Positions 1-9,299 of a stretch of DNA of 64,000 nt are shown here, piece by piece (position 1 is the first letter of the stretch; the number at the start of each line of letters is the position of its first letter). Origin of the DNA: CAIZQW01 sp942493055 (lineage in GTDB: Bacteria > Verrucomicrobiota > Kiritimatiellia > RFP12 > UBA1067). Position numbers and translations under genes: made by a program. The stretch covers positions 2,542,001 to 2,606,000 of the forward strand of contig OW818680.1 in assembly GCA_942493055.1 (NCBI GenBank), given 5' to 3'. The notes under the pieces were generated by a model. It saw only the letters and a list, made by a program, of their open reading frames with translations, did no database searches and was not told the DNA's origin.

Positions 1-2822
1 ACGCCGCTTCCCACCGGGGCCAGTAGGTTCTGGGCGATGTTGATACTGAAGCCGTTGTCGTCGATCACCGCGCCGCCAGGATAGACGTACGCGCCGCTGC
101 TCCCTTTCAGGGCCAGGAAGCCGGCCGAGCTCTGACGGGCCTGAAGCTTGCCGCCATTGAAATTGAAATTTGCCAGAGCTGCGGCTTGTGCCTGCCCGAT
201 CGAATTGACCTGCAACACCCCTCCGTTCAGGTTGAGTACACCTGTGTTGCCGCTGGCATTGCCAGTTGCAAAACTGACTGAGCTTACAATTGCCGTGCCG
301 CCCGCCATCGTCCATTCGCCACGGCACGTCCCCGAATCATTACCGAAATTGGCGACATTATTGGAACGGATTAGGAACCCTGCCGTCACGTAAAGGACAC
401 CCGTGCCGCCACCGCCCCGAGGAACATACAAACCTCCCGCCGTCCCGCCCATCTGGATGCCGCTTCCGCTTTGATAGTAAACACCCATGCCGTTGTAACC
501 GATCGAAAGGTTCTGCGTGGCATTTGACTGAATGCCGCCGCTGAGGGAGTAGAATCCATACGAACCCGCATTACGCCCGATCATCAGACTCTCGAGTCCC
601 GAACTGACCGTCTGAACGCTGCTCCCGCCGGTCTGATAGATGGCGCCCGCGCCATAGTTGCCCAAATACACCGCTGGCGTCTGAAAGACGGCCGAATCGC
701 TGATCGTCAGCGTGCCGGAACAGCCACTTACATTGCCGAGAACCAGGTAGTTTGCGCTCGCCACTGGAGTTTTCACATAGCGGCTCGTTCCTTGAAGCAC
801 AAACGCGGCGGAATAGCCCGCGACGTCTGCGACATAATCGTCCAAGGTGCTGTTGGAGATCACGCCCGAGGCCATGGTCAATGTGCCCTGCTTTACCCTC
901 AGGATGCCGTTCACTGTCGCGGGGGCTAGCGTCAGCGTGTTATTTCCGAATTTCATGAGCCCCAGCGTGCCCGCATTGGTCAGCGCGAACGTGCAGGTTC
1001 GGTCGCCGTCCGACGTGTCAAACGCGATATTCGCACCGCTCTGGAAGATGCCGGCCCCCAGCATAGCTTCTATGTTGCTGTCCGTCACCCCGTTGCCCAC
1101 CGACAGCGTGCCGTTCGACGCGACGCTGAACCTGCTAACCGTATCCCAACCCGGAAGCGAAAGGATGTTCGTGATGGACAGCATGCCTGAATTGATGGCG
1201 GTTCCACCGCTGTAGGTGTTGGCGCCATAGAGGGCCGTCGTTCCAGTCGTATTGGTCAGCGCGCCCGTTCCTAAAAGATTGGCGTAGACCGCGCCACCCG
1301 AGAAAACATAAGACGCGCCGGTCAGCGTGCCGTTAGAGATCGCGCCGGAACTCATCGTGATCACGCCGTTGGTCACCGCCTCCAGCCCGCCGAGGTCATA
1401 GACGCCACCGGAGACTGTCACCTTGCCAGCGTTCACCACCGCCTGCGGCGCGCCGAGCAAGAGCGTACCTCCGCTGATGACGGTTCCGCCTCCGTATGTA
1501 TTCGTTCCATACAGGATCGTCTTGCCCGACTTGCTGGTCAGCGCGCCCGTTCCCAAAAGATTGGCATAGGCCGTCCCGCCCGAAAAGGTGTAAGCTGCCC
1601 CTGTCAGCGTGCCGTTGGAAATGATGCCTGAGCTCACCGTGATCATCCCGTTAGTAACCGCAAAACCGCCAAGATCATAGGTGCTTCCGTACACAGCCAC
1701 TGCACCGGGGGTCGCCGCTTCCTGCGTACCGAGCGTGAGCACGCTTCCGCCGCTGATCACCGTGCCACCGCTGTACGTGTTGGTTCCTGATAAGACCATC
1801 GCGCCCGCACCGACGTTCACCCTGCCGGGGCCTGCAATCACCCCGGACATCGCCAATGCACCATCGCCCAACTTCACCATGTCATTGCTCAGCACCGTCG
1901 ACACCGCGATGACATGCGAGCCGGTCACCACGTTGAATACGCCGGCCCCGCCCACATCGGTCCATACGGTCAGGGCTTGCGTCCCGTCCAGCGTATAGGC
2001 GTTGGTGCCTTCCATCTGGAGATGACCAATCTTTACCGGCGTGTCGAGCTGGATCGTGGTCGGACTCTCTTGCGGAGGAAACACGGCTTGCGCGTTCTGT
2101 CCTTCGGGCACACCGGCAGACCAGTTCGACGCCGACCAGTTTCCGCTGCTACTGGTCCAGGTGTTCGTGAGCGATAACTCCTCCGTAGAGAAGCCGTACA
2201 GATGATAACTGGCATTGCTGATGAGCGCGGCAAACCTCACCCACTCGTTGGTGCTGGTCGCGATGAACGTGTAGCGCAACACATTTGCGTTGGGCTTACC
2301 CCCTAAATCCTCATCGAACACGCCTTCCGCCCCGCCTGACGAACTAAGGGCCTGAAGGCGCCCTCCCGCATTCCCATATGATTTGTTGTAGAAGGTCAGG
2401 ATATAGAACTTCCCCACCTCTAGGTTGTTGAGCGTCAGGGTTTGCTGATATAATCCATTACCCGTCTTATAATTGAAAGAGTTCAGCAGATATCCGAGTC
2501 CCGAACCGGCACCGATCACATCGCCGCCCGTCAGATTAGAATCCCACCCCGCCATGCTGAAAGAGTTGCCGACACCTGTATAATTTGCGTTGGCCAAGTT
2601 TGTGAACGCGACCCCGTTGATGTTCGTGGTGCCGCTCCCACCATAGATGTTATACGCATGCGTATAGGTTTTATTCGTACTTAACCCGACACTCGCATCG
2701 AGATTGCCGTTGCCCAGCGGGCTCGACTGGGAAAATGCTCCCGCTCCAAATACCGGACGTGTCGCGCAAAGGCCGACACAGATCACCATCACGGATAACC
2801 ACACACACCTGATTGACTTCAT
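1..2822 (-). CDS. Autotransporter-associated beta-strand repeat protein, first tandem copy (C-terminus beyond window)
   Basis: The reading frame is open from an ATG at 2822 to base 1, so at least 940 residues are present and the C-terminus lies outside the window. AAGGAGGG sits just upstream of the start. Residues 1-27 form a signal peptide (MKSIRCVWLSVMVICVGLC, then ATRPVFGA). A jelly-roll-like segment follows, then repeated GGT-rich beta-helix units of the type NTYSGGTVISGG, as in autotransporter-associated beta-strand repeats. It is a close paralogue of the gene at 2905-7440 and collinear with it. Most of the repeat region is nearly identical, but the N-terminal 45-200 residues and a patch at bases about 250-480 differ clearly. 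Likely a secreted or surface-anchored adhesin or glycan-binding protein; no catalytic motif is visible. The frame was checked by translation across bases 1-60, 241-600 and 2761-2822. Confidence 0.85.
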   Translation of the reverse strand, partial: MKSIRCVWLSVMVICVGLCATRPVFGAGAFSQSSPLGNGNLDASVGLSTNKTYTHAYNIYGGSGTTNINGVAFTNLANANYTGVGNSFSMAGWDSNLTGGDVIGAGSGLGYLLNSFNYKTGNGLYQQTLTLNNLEVGKFYILTFYNKSYGNAGGRLQALSSSGGAEGVFDEDLGGKPNANVLRYTFIATSTNEWVRFAALISNASYHLYGFSTEELSLTNTWTSSSGNWSASNWSAGVPEGQNAQAVFPPQESPTTIQLDTPVKIGHLQMEGTNAYTLDGTQALTVWTDVGGAGVFNVVTGSHVIAVSTVLSNDMVKLGDGALAMSGVIAGPGRVNVGAGAMVLSGTNTYSGGTVISGGSVLTLGTQEAATPGAVAVYGSTYDLGGFAVTNGMITVSSGIISNGTLTGAAYTFSGGTAYANLLGTGALTSKSGKTILYGTNTYGGGTVISGGTLLLGAPQAVVNAGKVTVSGGVYDLGGLEAVTNGVITMSSGAISNGTLTGASYVFSGGAVYANLLGTGALTNTTGTTALYGANTYSGGTAINSGMLSITNILSLPGWDTVSRFSVASNGTLSVGNGVTDSNIEAMLGAGIFQSGANIAFDTSDGDRTCTFALTNAGTLGLMKFGNNTLTLAPATVNGILRVKQGTLTMASGVISNSTLDDYVADVAGYSAAFVLQGTSRYVKTPVASANYLVLGNVSGCSGTLTISDSAVFQTPAVYLGNYGAGAIYQTGGSSVQTVSSGLESLMIGRNAGSYGFYSLSGGIQSNATQNLSIGYNGMGVYYQSGSGIQMGGTAGGLYVPRGGGGTGVLYVTAGFLIRSNNVANFGNDSGTCRGEWTMAGGTAIVSSVSFATGNASGNTGVLNLNGGVLQVNSIGQAQAAALANFNFNGGKLQARQSSAGFLALKGSSGAYVYPGGAVIDDNGFSINIAQNLLAPVGSG

Positions 2823-2852
2823 AATCTACCCTCCTTCATTCCGAATACTTTC

Positions 2853-2886
2853 TATAAAACTCCACCACCAGCCGTCTGGGGTGGAG
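2853..2886 (-). terminator. Rho-independent terminator between the two adhesin genes
   Basis: On the minus strand CTCCACC (2880-2886) pairs with GGTGGAG (2860-2866), followed by TTTTATA. It lies just after the stop of the 2905-7440 gene and before the ribosome binding site of the next gene, so the two paralogues may be transcribed partly independently. Confidence 0.6.
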
Positions 2887-2904
2887 ATGCAATCCCTTCT
2901 CTGC

Positions 2905-5900
2905 CTATTGGAAGCTGATCATCGTTCCACGTCCTACCAGGCGGATCTCACCTGCGGCATTGTTGTAGTAGATGATTCTCTGACCATCGAGATTATTCGA
3001 CTGGAAGCGTCCAGTCAGGCCGCCGGGCGTAAAGCGTGCGATGACATACTCCTTGCCAAAGCCGAGCTGACCCACATCCTGAATCTGCAAGTCCACATTC
3101 ACCAGATTCAAAGAACCCTGAACCTGAAGTACATCGCAAGAGCCGCCTGTCGCCACATCGATGAGCAGCGTCCCGCTCAGCGTCGGAATGGTTGCGAGCG
3201 TCAAGGTGCCAATCGCATTTGTGCTGCCCGGCGCGAGCGCGCCCGTCATCGTCAGCGCGCCATTCGTCACCAGACCGTAGCCGTACAGATTGGCGAGCGT
3301 CTGAGCGTGCCCGTTGAGATCCAAGGTTGTCCCCGCGTCAACCGTAACAGTTGCCGTCACTGGCAGGATTCCCGTGGCTGGCGTTACGCCTTCCTGATAG
3401 AGCTGTGCAACCTGCTCGGTGGACAATGCGTTATTGAAAATAAAGACATCGTCGATCTTGCCGTTCATGTACTCCGTTCCGGAAGAATTGCCTATCTTAA
3501 GGGTCTCACCGGCCTTCATCAACAACGGCGTCCCGCTGAACGTCAACGTATTAGCGAGGCCCCCATCATAGTACATGCGCACCTGCTGGGCCGCATTGTC
3601 GACCGCGTAGGTGATCATGTGCCACTCGTTTGTCACGGCAACCACGTTGAAGTCTGCCACCGTATTCAGCCAGGCCGTACCGCTTCCGATATCGCCGTGT
3701 ACCTTGGTGCTCTGAACCTTGAGATCGAACGTGGTGTCACCGCCGAAGCGGGTGCCGAGAATGCCGAAGGTTCCCGGCGTGGTGTTCACGTTGACCCAAG
3801 CCGAAACCGTATAGGCGTTCAATGCCAGATCCGATTTATAGGCGACAGCCACATTGTTGCTGCCCGTGAAATTGATCGCCTGTCCAGCGCTGCCCGAGCG
3901 TCCCGACACATAGCTGGAACCCAGACCTTCGACGGTACCGGTGTGACCATTTCCAGTTGCGTCGGCCACAGTACCGTCGAACCGGTAACAGGCGACAGCC
4001 CCCGGAGGCGCCGGATTCAGGTCAGCTAGTTTCAGGGTGCCCTCTGCAACCGTGACGCTGGAGAGCCCGGACTGTGCGCCGCGCAACGTCAGCGTCCCGT
4101 TTCCAGTCTTTCGCGCGTTACCTGTTAACGAGGCCGTGATGCTTGCGTTGGTGTTCGAAACCATCAGTGACGCGGCATCCAGCCAGCCGTTGGCGATCGT
4201 GCCGCCGCTGAGCGTGACAGCCCCGTTGGTGACTGCGAACCCGTTGAGATCGTATGTACCGCCCGCCGCGAACACTGCGGCGTTGGCGGGTAGCGCACTT
4301 GGCTGACCGAGCCTGAACGTTCCGTTACTAATGGTGGTCGTACCGGTATAAGTGTTCAGGCCGGAGAGCTTCAGCGTCCCGGAACCCAGCTTCGTCAGCC
4401 CGCCGCTGGTATTGGCCGCAAGGGTGGCCGTGCCCAAAGAGTAATTGGCCTTTCCGCCGCCGACCAGCGTGACGGTCGGCGCGCTGGTGTAGCTGAAGCC
4501 GGGGCTGGTTACCACAACACCTGTCACGTTGCTGCTGGCCCGGTCAAACACGGCCACCGCAGTCACGCCCGTACCACCTCCTCCGCTGATCTGAACATAC
4601 GGCGCACCGAGATAGCCCCCGAGCGGGGTGAAGGCCGATACGCCGGACACGCCGCTGCCCGCCGGAGCCAGCAGGTTCTGGTCGATATTGATGGTGAAGC
4701 CGTTGTCGTCGATCACCGCGCCACCAGGATAGACGTACGCGCCGCTGCTCCCTTTCAGGGCCACCAAGCCGGCCGAGTTCTGACGGGCCTGAAGCGTGCC
4801 GCCATTGAAGTTGAGGTTCGCCAGGGCGCCGGCTTGGTTCTGATTGATCGCATTCACCTGCAACACCCCCCCGTTCAGGTTGAGAATGCCTGTGATGCCG
4901 CTGGCGTTGCTGTATCCAAACGTGACCGCGTTCAACGTTCCCGTGCCGCCCGCCATCGTCCATTCACCGCGGCAAGTTCCCCCATCACTCCCGTAAAGCG
5001 CGCTCATGGCGGGGCGGCTGAGCATGCCGCTTGTCACGTATAGGACGCCTATGCCGCCGCTGCTGCGCCCCATAAAGAAGTGAGACCCGGCTTGCGTGCT
5101 GCTGCCGCTCTGGTAGTAAACGCCTACGCCTGAGTAGCCAATCGAGAGATTCTGGGCTAAGTTGGACTGGCTGCCGCCGCTGAGCGCATAGAACCCGTAC
5201 GAGCCCGCATTCCGCCCGATCATCAGGTCTTCGATTCCCGAACTGGCCGTCTGAACGCTAGTCCCGCCTGTCTGGTAGACGGCACCCACGCCGTAGTTGC
5301 CCACATACACCGCCGGCGACTGGAAGACGGCCGAATCGCTGATCGTAAGTGTGCCGGAACAGCCACTTACATTGCCGAGAACCAGATAGTTGACGCTCGC
5401 CACTGGTGTCTTCACATAGCGGCTCGTTCCTTGAAGCACAAACGCGGCGGAATAGCCCGCGACGTCTGCGACATAATCGTCCAAGGTGCTGTTGGAGATC
5501 ACACCCGAGGACATGGTCAATGTGCCCTGCTTTACCCTCAGGATGCCGTTCACTGTCGCGGGGGCTAGCGTCAGCGTGTTATTTCCGTATTTCAGGAGCC
5601 CGAGTGTCCCCGCATTCGTCAGCGCGACGGCGCACGTGCGGTCGCCGGCCGACGTATCAAGTGCGATATTCGCACCGCTCAGGAAGCTGCCGGCACTCAG
5701 CATAGCTTCTATGTCGCCGTCCGTCACTCCGTTGCCCACCGACAGCGTACCGCCCGAAGCTACGCTGAACCTGCCAGCCGTATCCGAGCCTGGAAGCGAA
5801 ATGATGTTTGTGATGGACAGCATGCCTGAATTGATAGCGGTTCCACCGCTGTAGGTGTTGACGCCGTAGAGGGCCGTCGTTCCAGTCGTATTGGTCAGCG

Positions 5901-7440
5901 CGCCCAGTCCCTCCAGATTGGCGTACGCCACGCCACCCGAGAAGATATAAGACGTGCCGGCCAGCGTGCCGTTGGAGATTGAACCGGAACTCATCGTGAT
6001 CACACCGTTGGTCACTGCTGTCAACCCGCCGAGGTCATAGACACCACCGGAGACTGTCACCTTGCCAGCATTCACCACCGCCTGCGGCGCGCCGAGCAAG
6101 AGCGTACCGCCGCTGATGACGGTTCCGCCTCCGTATGTATTCGTTCCATACAGGATCATCTTGCCCGTCTTGCTGGTCAGCGCGCCAGCCCCCTCCAGAT
6201 CGGCATAGGCCGTCCCGCCCGAAAAGAGATACGCCGTGCCCGTCAGCGTGCCGTTAGAAATCGTGCCGGAGCTCATTGTGATCATCCCGTTAGTAACCGC
6301 AAAACCGCCAAGATCATAGGTGCTTCCGTTGACAGCCACTGCACCAGGGGTCGCCGCCTCCTGCGTACCGAGCGTGAGCACGCTTCCACCGTTGATCACC
6401 GTGCCGCCGCTGTAGGTGTTGGCGCCGGATAAGACCAGCGCGCCCGCGCCGACGTTCACCTTACAGGGGCCTGCAATCACCCCGGACATCGCCAACGTAC
6501 CCTCGCCCAGCTTCACCATGTCGTTGCTCAGGATTGTTGACACCGCGATGACGTGCGAGCCGGTCACCACGTTGAATACGCCGGCCCCGCCCACGTCAGT
6601 CCACACGGTCATAGCTTCAGTCCCGTCCAGCGTATAGGCGTTGGTGCCTTCCATCTGGAGATGGCCGATCTTTACCGGCGTGTCAAGCTGGATCGTGGCC
6701 GGACTCTCCTGCGAAGGAAACACGGCTTGCGCGTTCTGTCCGTCGGGTAGACCGGCAGACCAGTTCGCCGCAGACCAACTTCCGCTGCCACTGGTCCACG
6801 TGTTCGTCAGCGACAACAGTTCTGTGCTAAAGCCATAAAGATGCATGCTCGTGTTAAAAACTTGTTCCTCAAATCTCACCCGCTCGGTGGTATTGGTCGC
6901 CGTGAAGGTGTAACGTAACAGATTTGCGTTAGGCGTCCCCCCGATATTCTGGTCAAACATGGTCGCGGCACCGCCAGATGATGTGACGCTTTGAAGACGT
7001 GTACCATTATCCCAAGCTTTGTTGTAGAAGGTCAGGATGTAGTTCTGCCCAACAACGAGGTTCGTCAACGTGAGGGTTTCGGGTGAACCATAGTAAAAGA
7101 AAGGCGTGAGAAGCACGTTAAGCCCTGAGCCCGCACCGATCGTGCTGCCTCCTGTCCCAACATGGGCATTTACCCAGCCGGTCATACTGAAGGAGTTGCT
7201 GACGCCGGCGGTCGAGCTAAAGCCTGTAAACAGGACTCCGTTGATATTTGTGCTTACACCATTGCAATTATACGCATGTGTATAGGTTTTATTAGTGCTC
7301 AACCCCACACTCGCATCGAGGTTGCCGCTGCCCAGCGGGCCTGACTGAGAAAATGCTCCCGCTCCAAATACCGGACGTGTCGCACAAAGTCCAAGACCTG
7401 TCACTATCACTGATAACCACACACACCTGATTGAATTCAT
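2905..7440 (-). CDS. Autotransporter-associated beta-strand repeat protein with LamG-like domain, second tandem copy
   Basis: 1511 residues. The ATG at 7440 is preceded by GAAGGAGG. Residues 1-27 are a signal peptide. About 30-210 form a beta-sandwich-like N-domain, and about 210-1100 are glycine/threonine-rich beta-helix repeats such as NTYSGGTAINSG and NTYTGTTTISNG. About 1143-1351 form a LamG/concanavalin-like jelly roll, from GAVACYRFDG through KIDDVFIFNNALS. A last beta-rich stretch ends in ISFQ. No beta-barrel translocator or PEP-CTERM sorting signal is visible at the C-terminus, so the export and anchoring route is not evident. The LamG domain suggests glycan binding. It faces the AraC regulator at 7584 across 143 bp that holds three 21-bp direct repeats, a plausible shared control region. 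The paralogue at 1-2822 follows on the same strand. Confidence 0.85.
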   Translation of the reverse strand: MNSIRCVWLSVIVTGLGLCATRPVFGAGAFSQSGPLGSGNLDASVGLSTNKTYTHAYNCNGVSTNINGVLFTGFSSTAGVSNSFSMTGWVNAHVGTGGSTIGAGSGLNVLLTPFFYYGSPETLTLTNLVVGQNYILTFYNKAWDNGTRLQSVTSSGGAATMFDQNIGGTPNANLLRYTFTATNTTERVRFEEQVFNTSMHLYGFSTELLSLTNTWTSGSGSWSAANWSAGLPDGQNAQAVFPSQESPATIQLDTPVKIGHLQMEGTNAYTLDGTEAMTVWTDVGGAGVFNVVTGSHVIAVSTILSNDMVKLGEGTLAMSGVIAGPCKVNVGAGALVLSGANTYSGGTVINGGSVLTLGTQEAATPGAVAVNGSTYDLGGFAVTNGMITMSSGTISNGTLTGTAYLFSGGTAYADLEGAGALTSKTGKMILYGTNTYGGGTVISGGTLLLGAPQAVVNAGKVTVSGGVYDLGGLTAVTNGVITMSSGSISNGTLAGTSYIFSGGVAYANLEGLGALTNTTGTTALYGVNTYSGGTAINSGMLSITNIISLPGSDTAGRFSVASGGTLSVGNGVTDGDIEAMLSAGSFLSGANIALDTSAGDRTCAVALTNAGTLGLLKYGNNTLTLAPATVNGILRVKQGTLTMSSGVISNSTLDDYVADVAGYSAAFVLQGTSRYVKTPVASVNYLVLGNVSGCSGTLTISDSAVFQSPAVYVGNYGVGAVYQTGGTSVQTASSGIEDLMIGRNAGSYGFYALSGGSQSNLAQNLSIGYSGVGVYYQSGSSTQAGSHFFMGRSSGGIGVLYVTSGMLSRPAMSALYGSDGGTCRGEWTMAGGTGTLNAVTFGYSNASGITGILNLNGGVLQVNAINQNQAGALANLNFNGGTLQARQNSAGLVALKGSSGAYVYPGGAVIDDNGFTINIDQNLLAPAGSGVSGVSAFTPLGGYLGAPYVQISGGGGTGVTAVAVFDRASSNVTGVVVTSPGFSYTSAPTVTLVGGGKANYSLGTATLAANTSGGLTKLGSGTLKLSGLNTYTGTTTISNGTFRLGQPSALPANAAVFAAGGTYDLNGFAVTNGAVTLSGGTIANGWLDAASLMVSNTNASITASLTGNARKTGNGTLTLRGAQSGLSSVTVAEGTLKLADLNPAPPGAVACYRFDGTVADATGNGHTGTVEGLGSSYVSGRSGSAGQAINFTGSNNVAVAYKSDLALNAYTVSAWVNVNTTPGTFGILGTRFGGDTTFDLKVQSTKVHGDIGSGTAWLNTVADFNVVAVTNEWHMITYAVDNAAQQVRMYYDGGLANTLTFSGTPLLMKAGETLKIGNSSGTEYMNGKIDDVFIFNNALSTEQVAQLYQEGVTPATGILPVTATVTVDAGTTLDLNGHAQTLANLYGYGLVTNGALTMTGALAPGSTNAIGTLTLATIPTLSGTLLIDVATGGSCDVLQVQGSLNLVNVDLQIQDVGQLGFGKEYVIARFTPGGLTGRFQSNNLDGQRIIYYNNAAGEIRLVGRGTMISFQ

Positions 7441-7507
7441 GATCCGACCTCCTTCATTAATAATATTTTATGATTATCCCCTATATTGCTTTAAATTAAA
7501 ATGCACA

Positions 7508-7570
7508 TTTTGGCAGAAGTTTTACACTTTCTGGCAAAACATCTTGAGTTTCTGGAAAATATTTTGTACC
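7508..7570. promoter_or_regulatory. Three 21-bp direct repeats, candidate AraC-family operator
   Basis: Units start at 7508, 7529 and 7550, each opening with TTYTGG and continuing with an A-rich stretch (TTTTGGCAGAAG, TTCTGGCAAAAC, TTCTGGAAAATA). The 21-bp spacing is two helical turns and puts all copies on one face of the DNA, as is typical for AraC-family half-sites. The array lies between divergent genes, 13 bp from the AraC start and 67 bp from the adhesin start. Binding by the adjacent AraC protein is inference. Confidence 0.55.
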
Positions 7571-7583
7571 TTACCTCCAGTCT

Positions 7584-8498
7584 ATGAAAACGTTACCGAT
7601 ATCCCACGTGGCGCACTTCCGCTATCTGCCTGTTTTGGCCGCCCAACAGCAGTGGGGGCTTTCCCTGACAGACTGCGGCTACGCCGTGATCGCCCCAGAC
7701 ACGGTGTACCCGCCTTGCGGGCACCCTTCCACACACGCCTTCAACTGGCGGAAAGGGCGCACACTCGACGAATATCAGGTGGTCTACATCACGCGCGGTC
7801 AGGGCACCTTTGAGACACGTGAGTCCGGCCGCCACACGGTCGAGGCAGGCGATGTGCTCGTCCTCTTTCCCGGAGTCTGGCACCGCTACACCCCTGACAC
7901 GAAAACAGGGTGGGATGAACAGTGGGTGGGGTTCAAGGGCGCAACCGCCCTGCGCCTGCTGCAGAAACCCTTCATCAATCGGAAGAAGCCCATTCTGCGG
8001 ATTGGTTTGGACGTGGCGTTGCAGCAACGGTTCATCGCGCTGGTCAACAAGGTCGAGCGCGACCCGGCGGGGAGCCCCTTCTCAAATGCCGGCGAAGTCC
8101 TCGTCATTCTCGGGCTGATCCAGGAGCGCCTCCGAAACGTCGGCAGCCAAGGCCTGATCTCAGACATCATCCGCCAAGCGCAAAACTACATCCTGATGCA
8201 TGTGTCAGAGCCCCTCAGCTTCTCGCATCTAGCCGCTGAACTGGGCATCGGGTATAGCACCTTCCGTCACCGCTTCAAGCAGCAACTCGGCATCTCCCCC
8301 GCGCAGTTTCAGAACTCCATCCGGATCAATCGCGCCCAGGATCTTCTCTCCTCCACGGATTTATCCATCTCCGAAATCGCAGGGCTGACCGGCTTCGAGA
8401 CCATCTATTACTTCTCCCGCCTCTTTAAAAATAAAACCAAACTCTCCCCCAAAGCCTTCCGTGCCAAGACAAGCCCACAGCAACAGGAACAAGAATAA
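7584..8498 (+). CDS. AraC-family transcriptional regulator
   Basis: 304 residues. The N-terminal half is a cupin-like sensing domain: EYQVVYITRGQGTFETRE, then a GDVLVLFPGVWHRY motif typical of AraC_binding domains. The C-terminal 100 residues carry two helix-turn-helix motifs (LSFSHLAAELGIGYSTFRHR and LSISEIAGLTGFETIYYFSR, followed by FKNKTKLSPKAFR). No good Shine-Dalgarno precedes the ATG at 7584 and the direct-repeat array ends 13 bp upstream, so autoregulation or a short leader is possible. It is divergent from the adhesin gene and is the obvious candidate to control it. The ligand is unknown; other AraC members of this type respond to sugars. Confidence 0.9.
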   Translation: MKTLPISHVAHFRYLPVLAAQQQWGLSLTDCGYAVIAPDTVYPPCGHPSTHAFNWRKGRTLDEYQVVYITRGQGTFETRESGRHTVEAGDVLVLFPGVWHRYTPDTKTGWDEQWVGFKGATALRLLQKPFINRKKPILRIGLDVALQQRFIALVNKVERDPAGSPFSNAGEVLVILGLIQERLRNVGSQGLISDIIRQAQNYILMHVSEPLSFSHLAAELGIGYSTFRHRFKQQLGISPAQFQNSIRINRAQDLLSSTDLSISEIAGLTGFETIYYFSRLFKNKTKLSPKAFRAKTSPQQQEQE

Positions 8499-8567
8499 AG
8501 AGTTGCAGTCGGCAGTCGGCTTGCCTGTAACTTGGCCATTTTGTCGCACGTAAGCCATGTTGGAAAT

Positions 8568-8621
8568 GGTAGGGCTCGTTCGCCGAACGAGCCGCGGACG
8601 GTTCGGCGAACCGTCCCTACC
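8568..8621. repeat. 54-bp double-hairpin element, copy 1
   Basis: Conserved ends GGTAGGG and CCCTACC enclose two hairpins separated by CCGCGG. Arms are CTCGTTC/GAACGAG and ACGGTTC/GAACCGT. A second 54-bp copy with the same ends and centre lies inside the GH106-like gene at 46505-46558. Confidence 0.75.
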
Positions 8622-8964
8622 ATACATCATTCGCTCCATTCGTTTAATTCGTTGATAAAGTTATCTCCTCGTTAATTCCAGCTCTGCTGGCGGGGCGCTT
8701 ACCTATAACTTCAACTTCTTTGCCCACGGAACACACTGAAAAACACGAAAAATATCAATTCATTTTTTTGACAGGATTTACAGGATTTTGAGGATTGGTT
8801 GCTTGCTCTGTGTACTCTGTGCCTCTGTGAGAAACACATTGGATGTTCGTATTCATTCGCGTGGTTCGCGTCATTCGGATGCTAAAAAGTTACTCCTTCG
8901 TTTATTCCAGCTCCGCTGGCGGCGGCTTGTCTATAACTTGAATTTCATTTTTTAAATACTTTTT

Positions 8965-9257
8965 CGCAAAGAACGCTATTTGGGTGAAGGACGGAGTGCC
9001 GCTCTTTCGCTTGCGCTCATCGCTCCCGTCCGGCGGTTGCCGGACGGGCTTCAAGTGAGCGTTCGCACGGCGCGGATACGCTTGTGCTCTGCGCCTACTT
9101 GTTGTCCTACGCAATCGGCGAATACGCCGTCGGCACAGCTCGTCCTTCACCCAGAGTCAATGCATGACACTCGGGTGCTTGCACGAGATAAGCCCCGGCT
9201 GTATTCAGCCACTCGCGGGGGCTTTCCGTGCAAGCACCTCTCATAGCGATCTTCGCG
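8965..9257. repeat. Multi-arm inverted-repeat element
   Basis: An outer 15-bp stem (8965-8979 with 9243-9257, 13 of 15 paired) closes a region with three perfect hairpins: GGGTGAAGGACG (8982-8993) with 9141-9152, CCCGTCCGGC (9025-9034) with 9039-9048, and GGTGCTTGCACG (9174-9185) with 9227-9238. No T-run follows the last one, so a simple terminator is unlikely. The flanks resemble those of the element at 28563-28788. It could be a mobile repeat or a structured RNA. Confidence 0.55.
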
Positions 9258-9299
9258 TAAAACATTCTTTATATTCGTGTGGTTCGAACCATTCGGATG

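Larger units (their letters stand above)
8499..9299. repeat. Gene-free repeat-rich stretch
   Basis: I see no credible gene in these 801 bp. They hold a 54-bp double-hairpin element (8568-8621), two copies of a TCCAGCTCYGCTGG block (about 8640-8695 and 8885-8922) that recurs inverted at 38688-38745, a GGCTTGCCTGTAAC block (8518-8531) that recurs inverted near 38803-38818, 9-bp-period CTCTGTG repeats near 8809-8830, and a multi-arm inverted-repeat element (8965-9257). A block including ATTCGGATGCTAA appears near 8873 and again near 9291, where it overlaps the 3' end of the next gene. Confidence 0.7.

Noticed and set aside
2704..4029. Long plus-strand open frame (441 codons) opposite the second adhesin gene
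   Set aside because: It is antisense to a protein with clear signal peptide, repeats and LamG domain; its translation shows no domain and results from low stop-codon frequency in GC-rich DNA.
1..7440. Diversity-generating retroelement acting on the adhesin genes
   Set aside because: There is divergence in patches, but no reverse transcriptase gene or adenine-specific template/variable repeat pair was seen.
8361..8639. Possible small minus-strand gene across the 54-bp double-hairpin element
   Set aside because: It overlaps the AraC gene and is mostly translated repeat DNA; no ribosome binding site or family resemblance.
9174..9238. Rho-independent terminator after the aldolase gene
   Set aside because: The 12-bp stem is perfect, but no T-run follows it on the minus strand.
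8499..9299. CRISPR array
   Set aside because: Repeats are short, of several unrelated families and without regular unique spacers; no cas gene is present.
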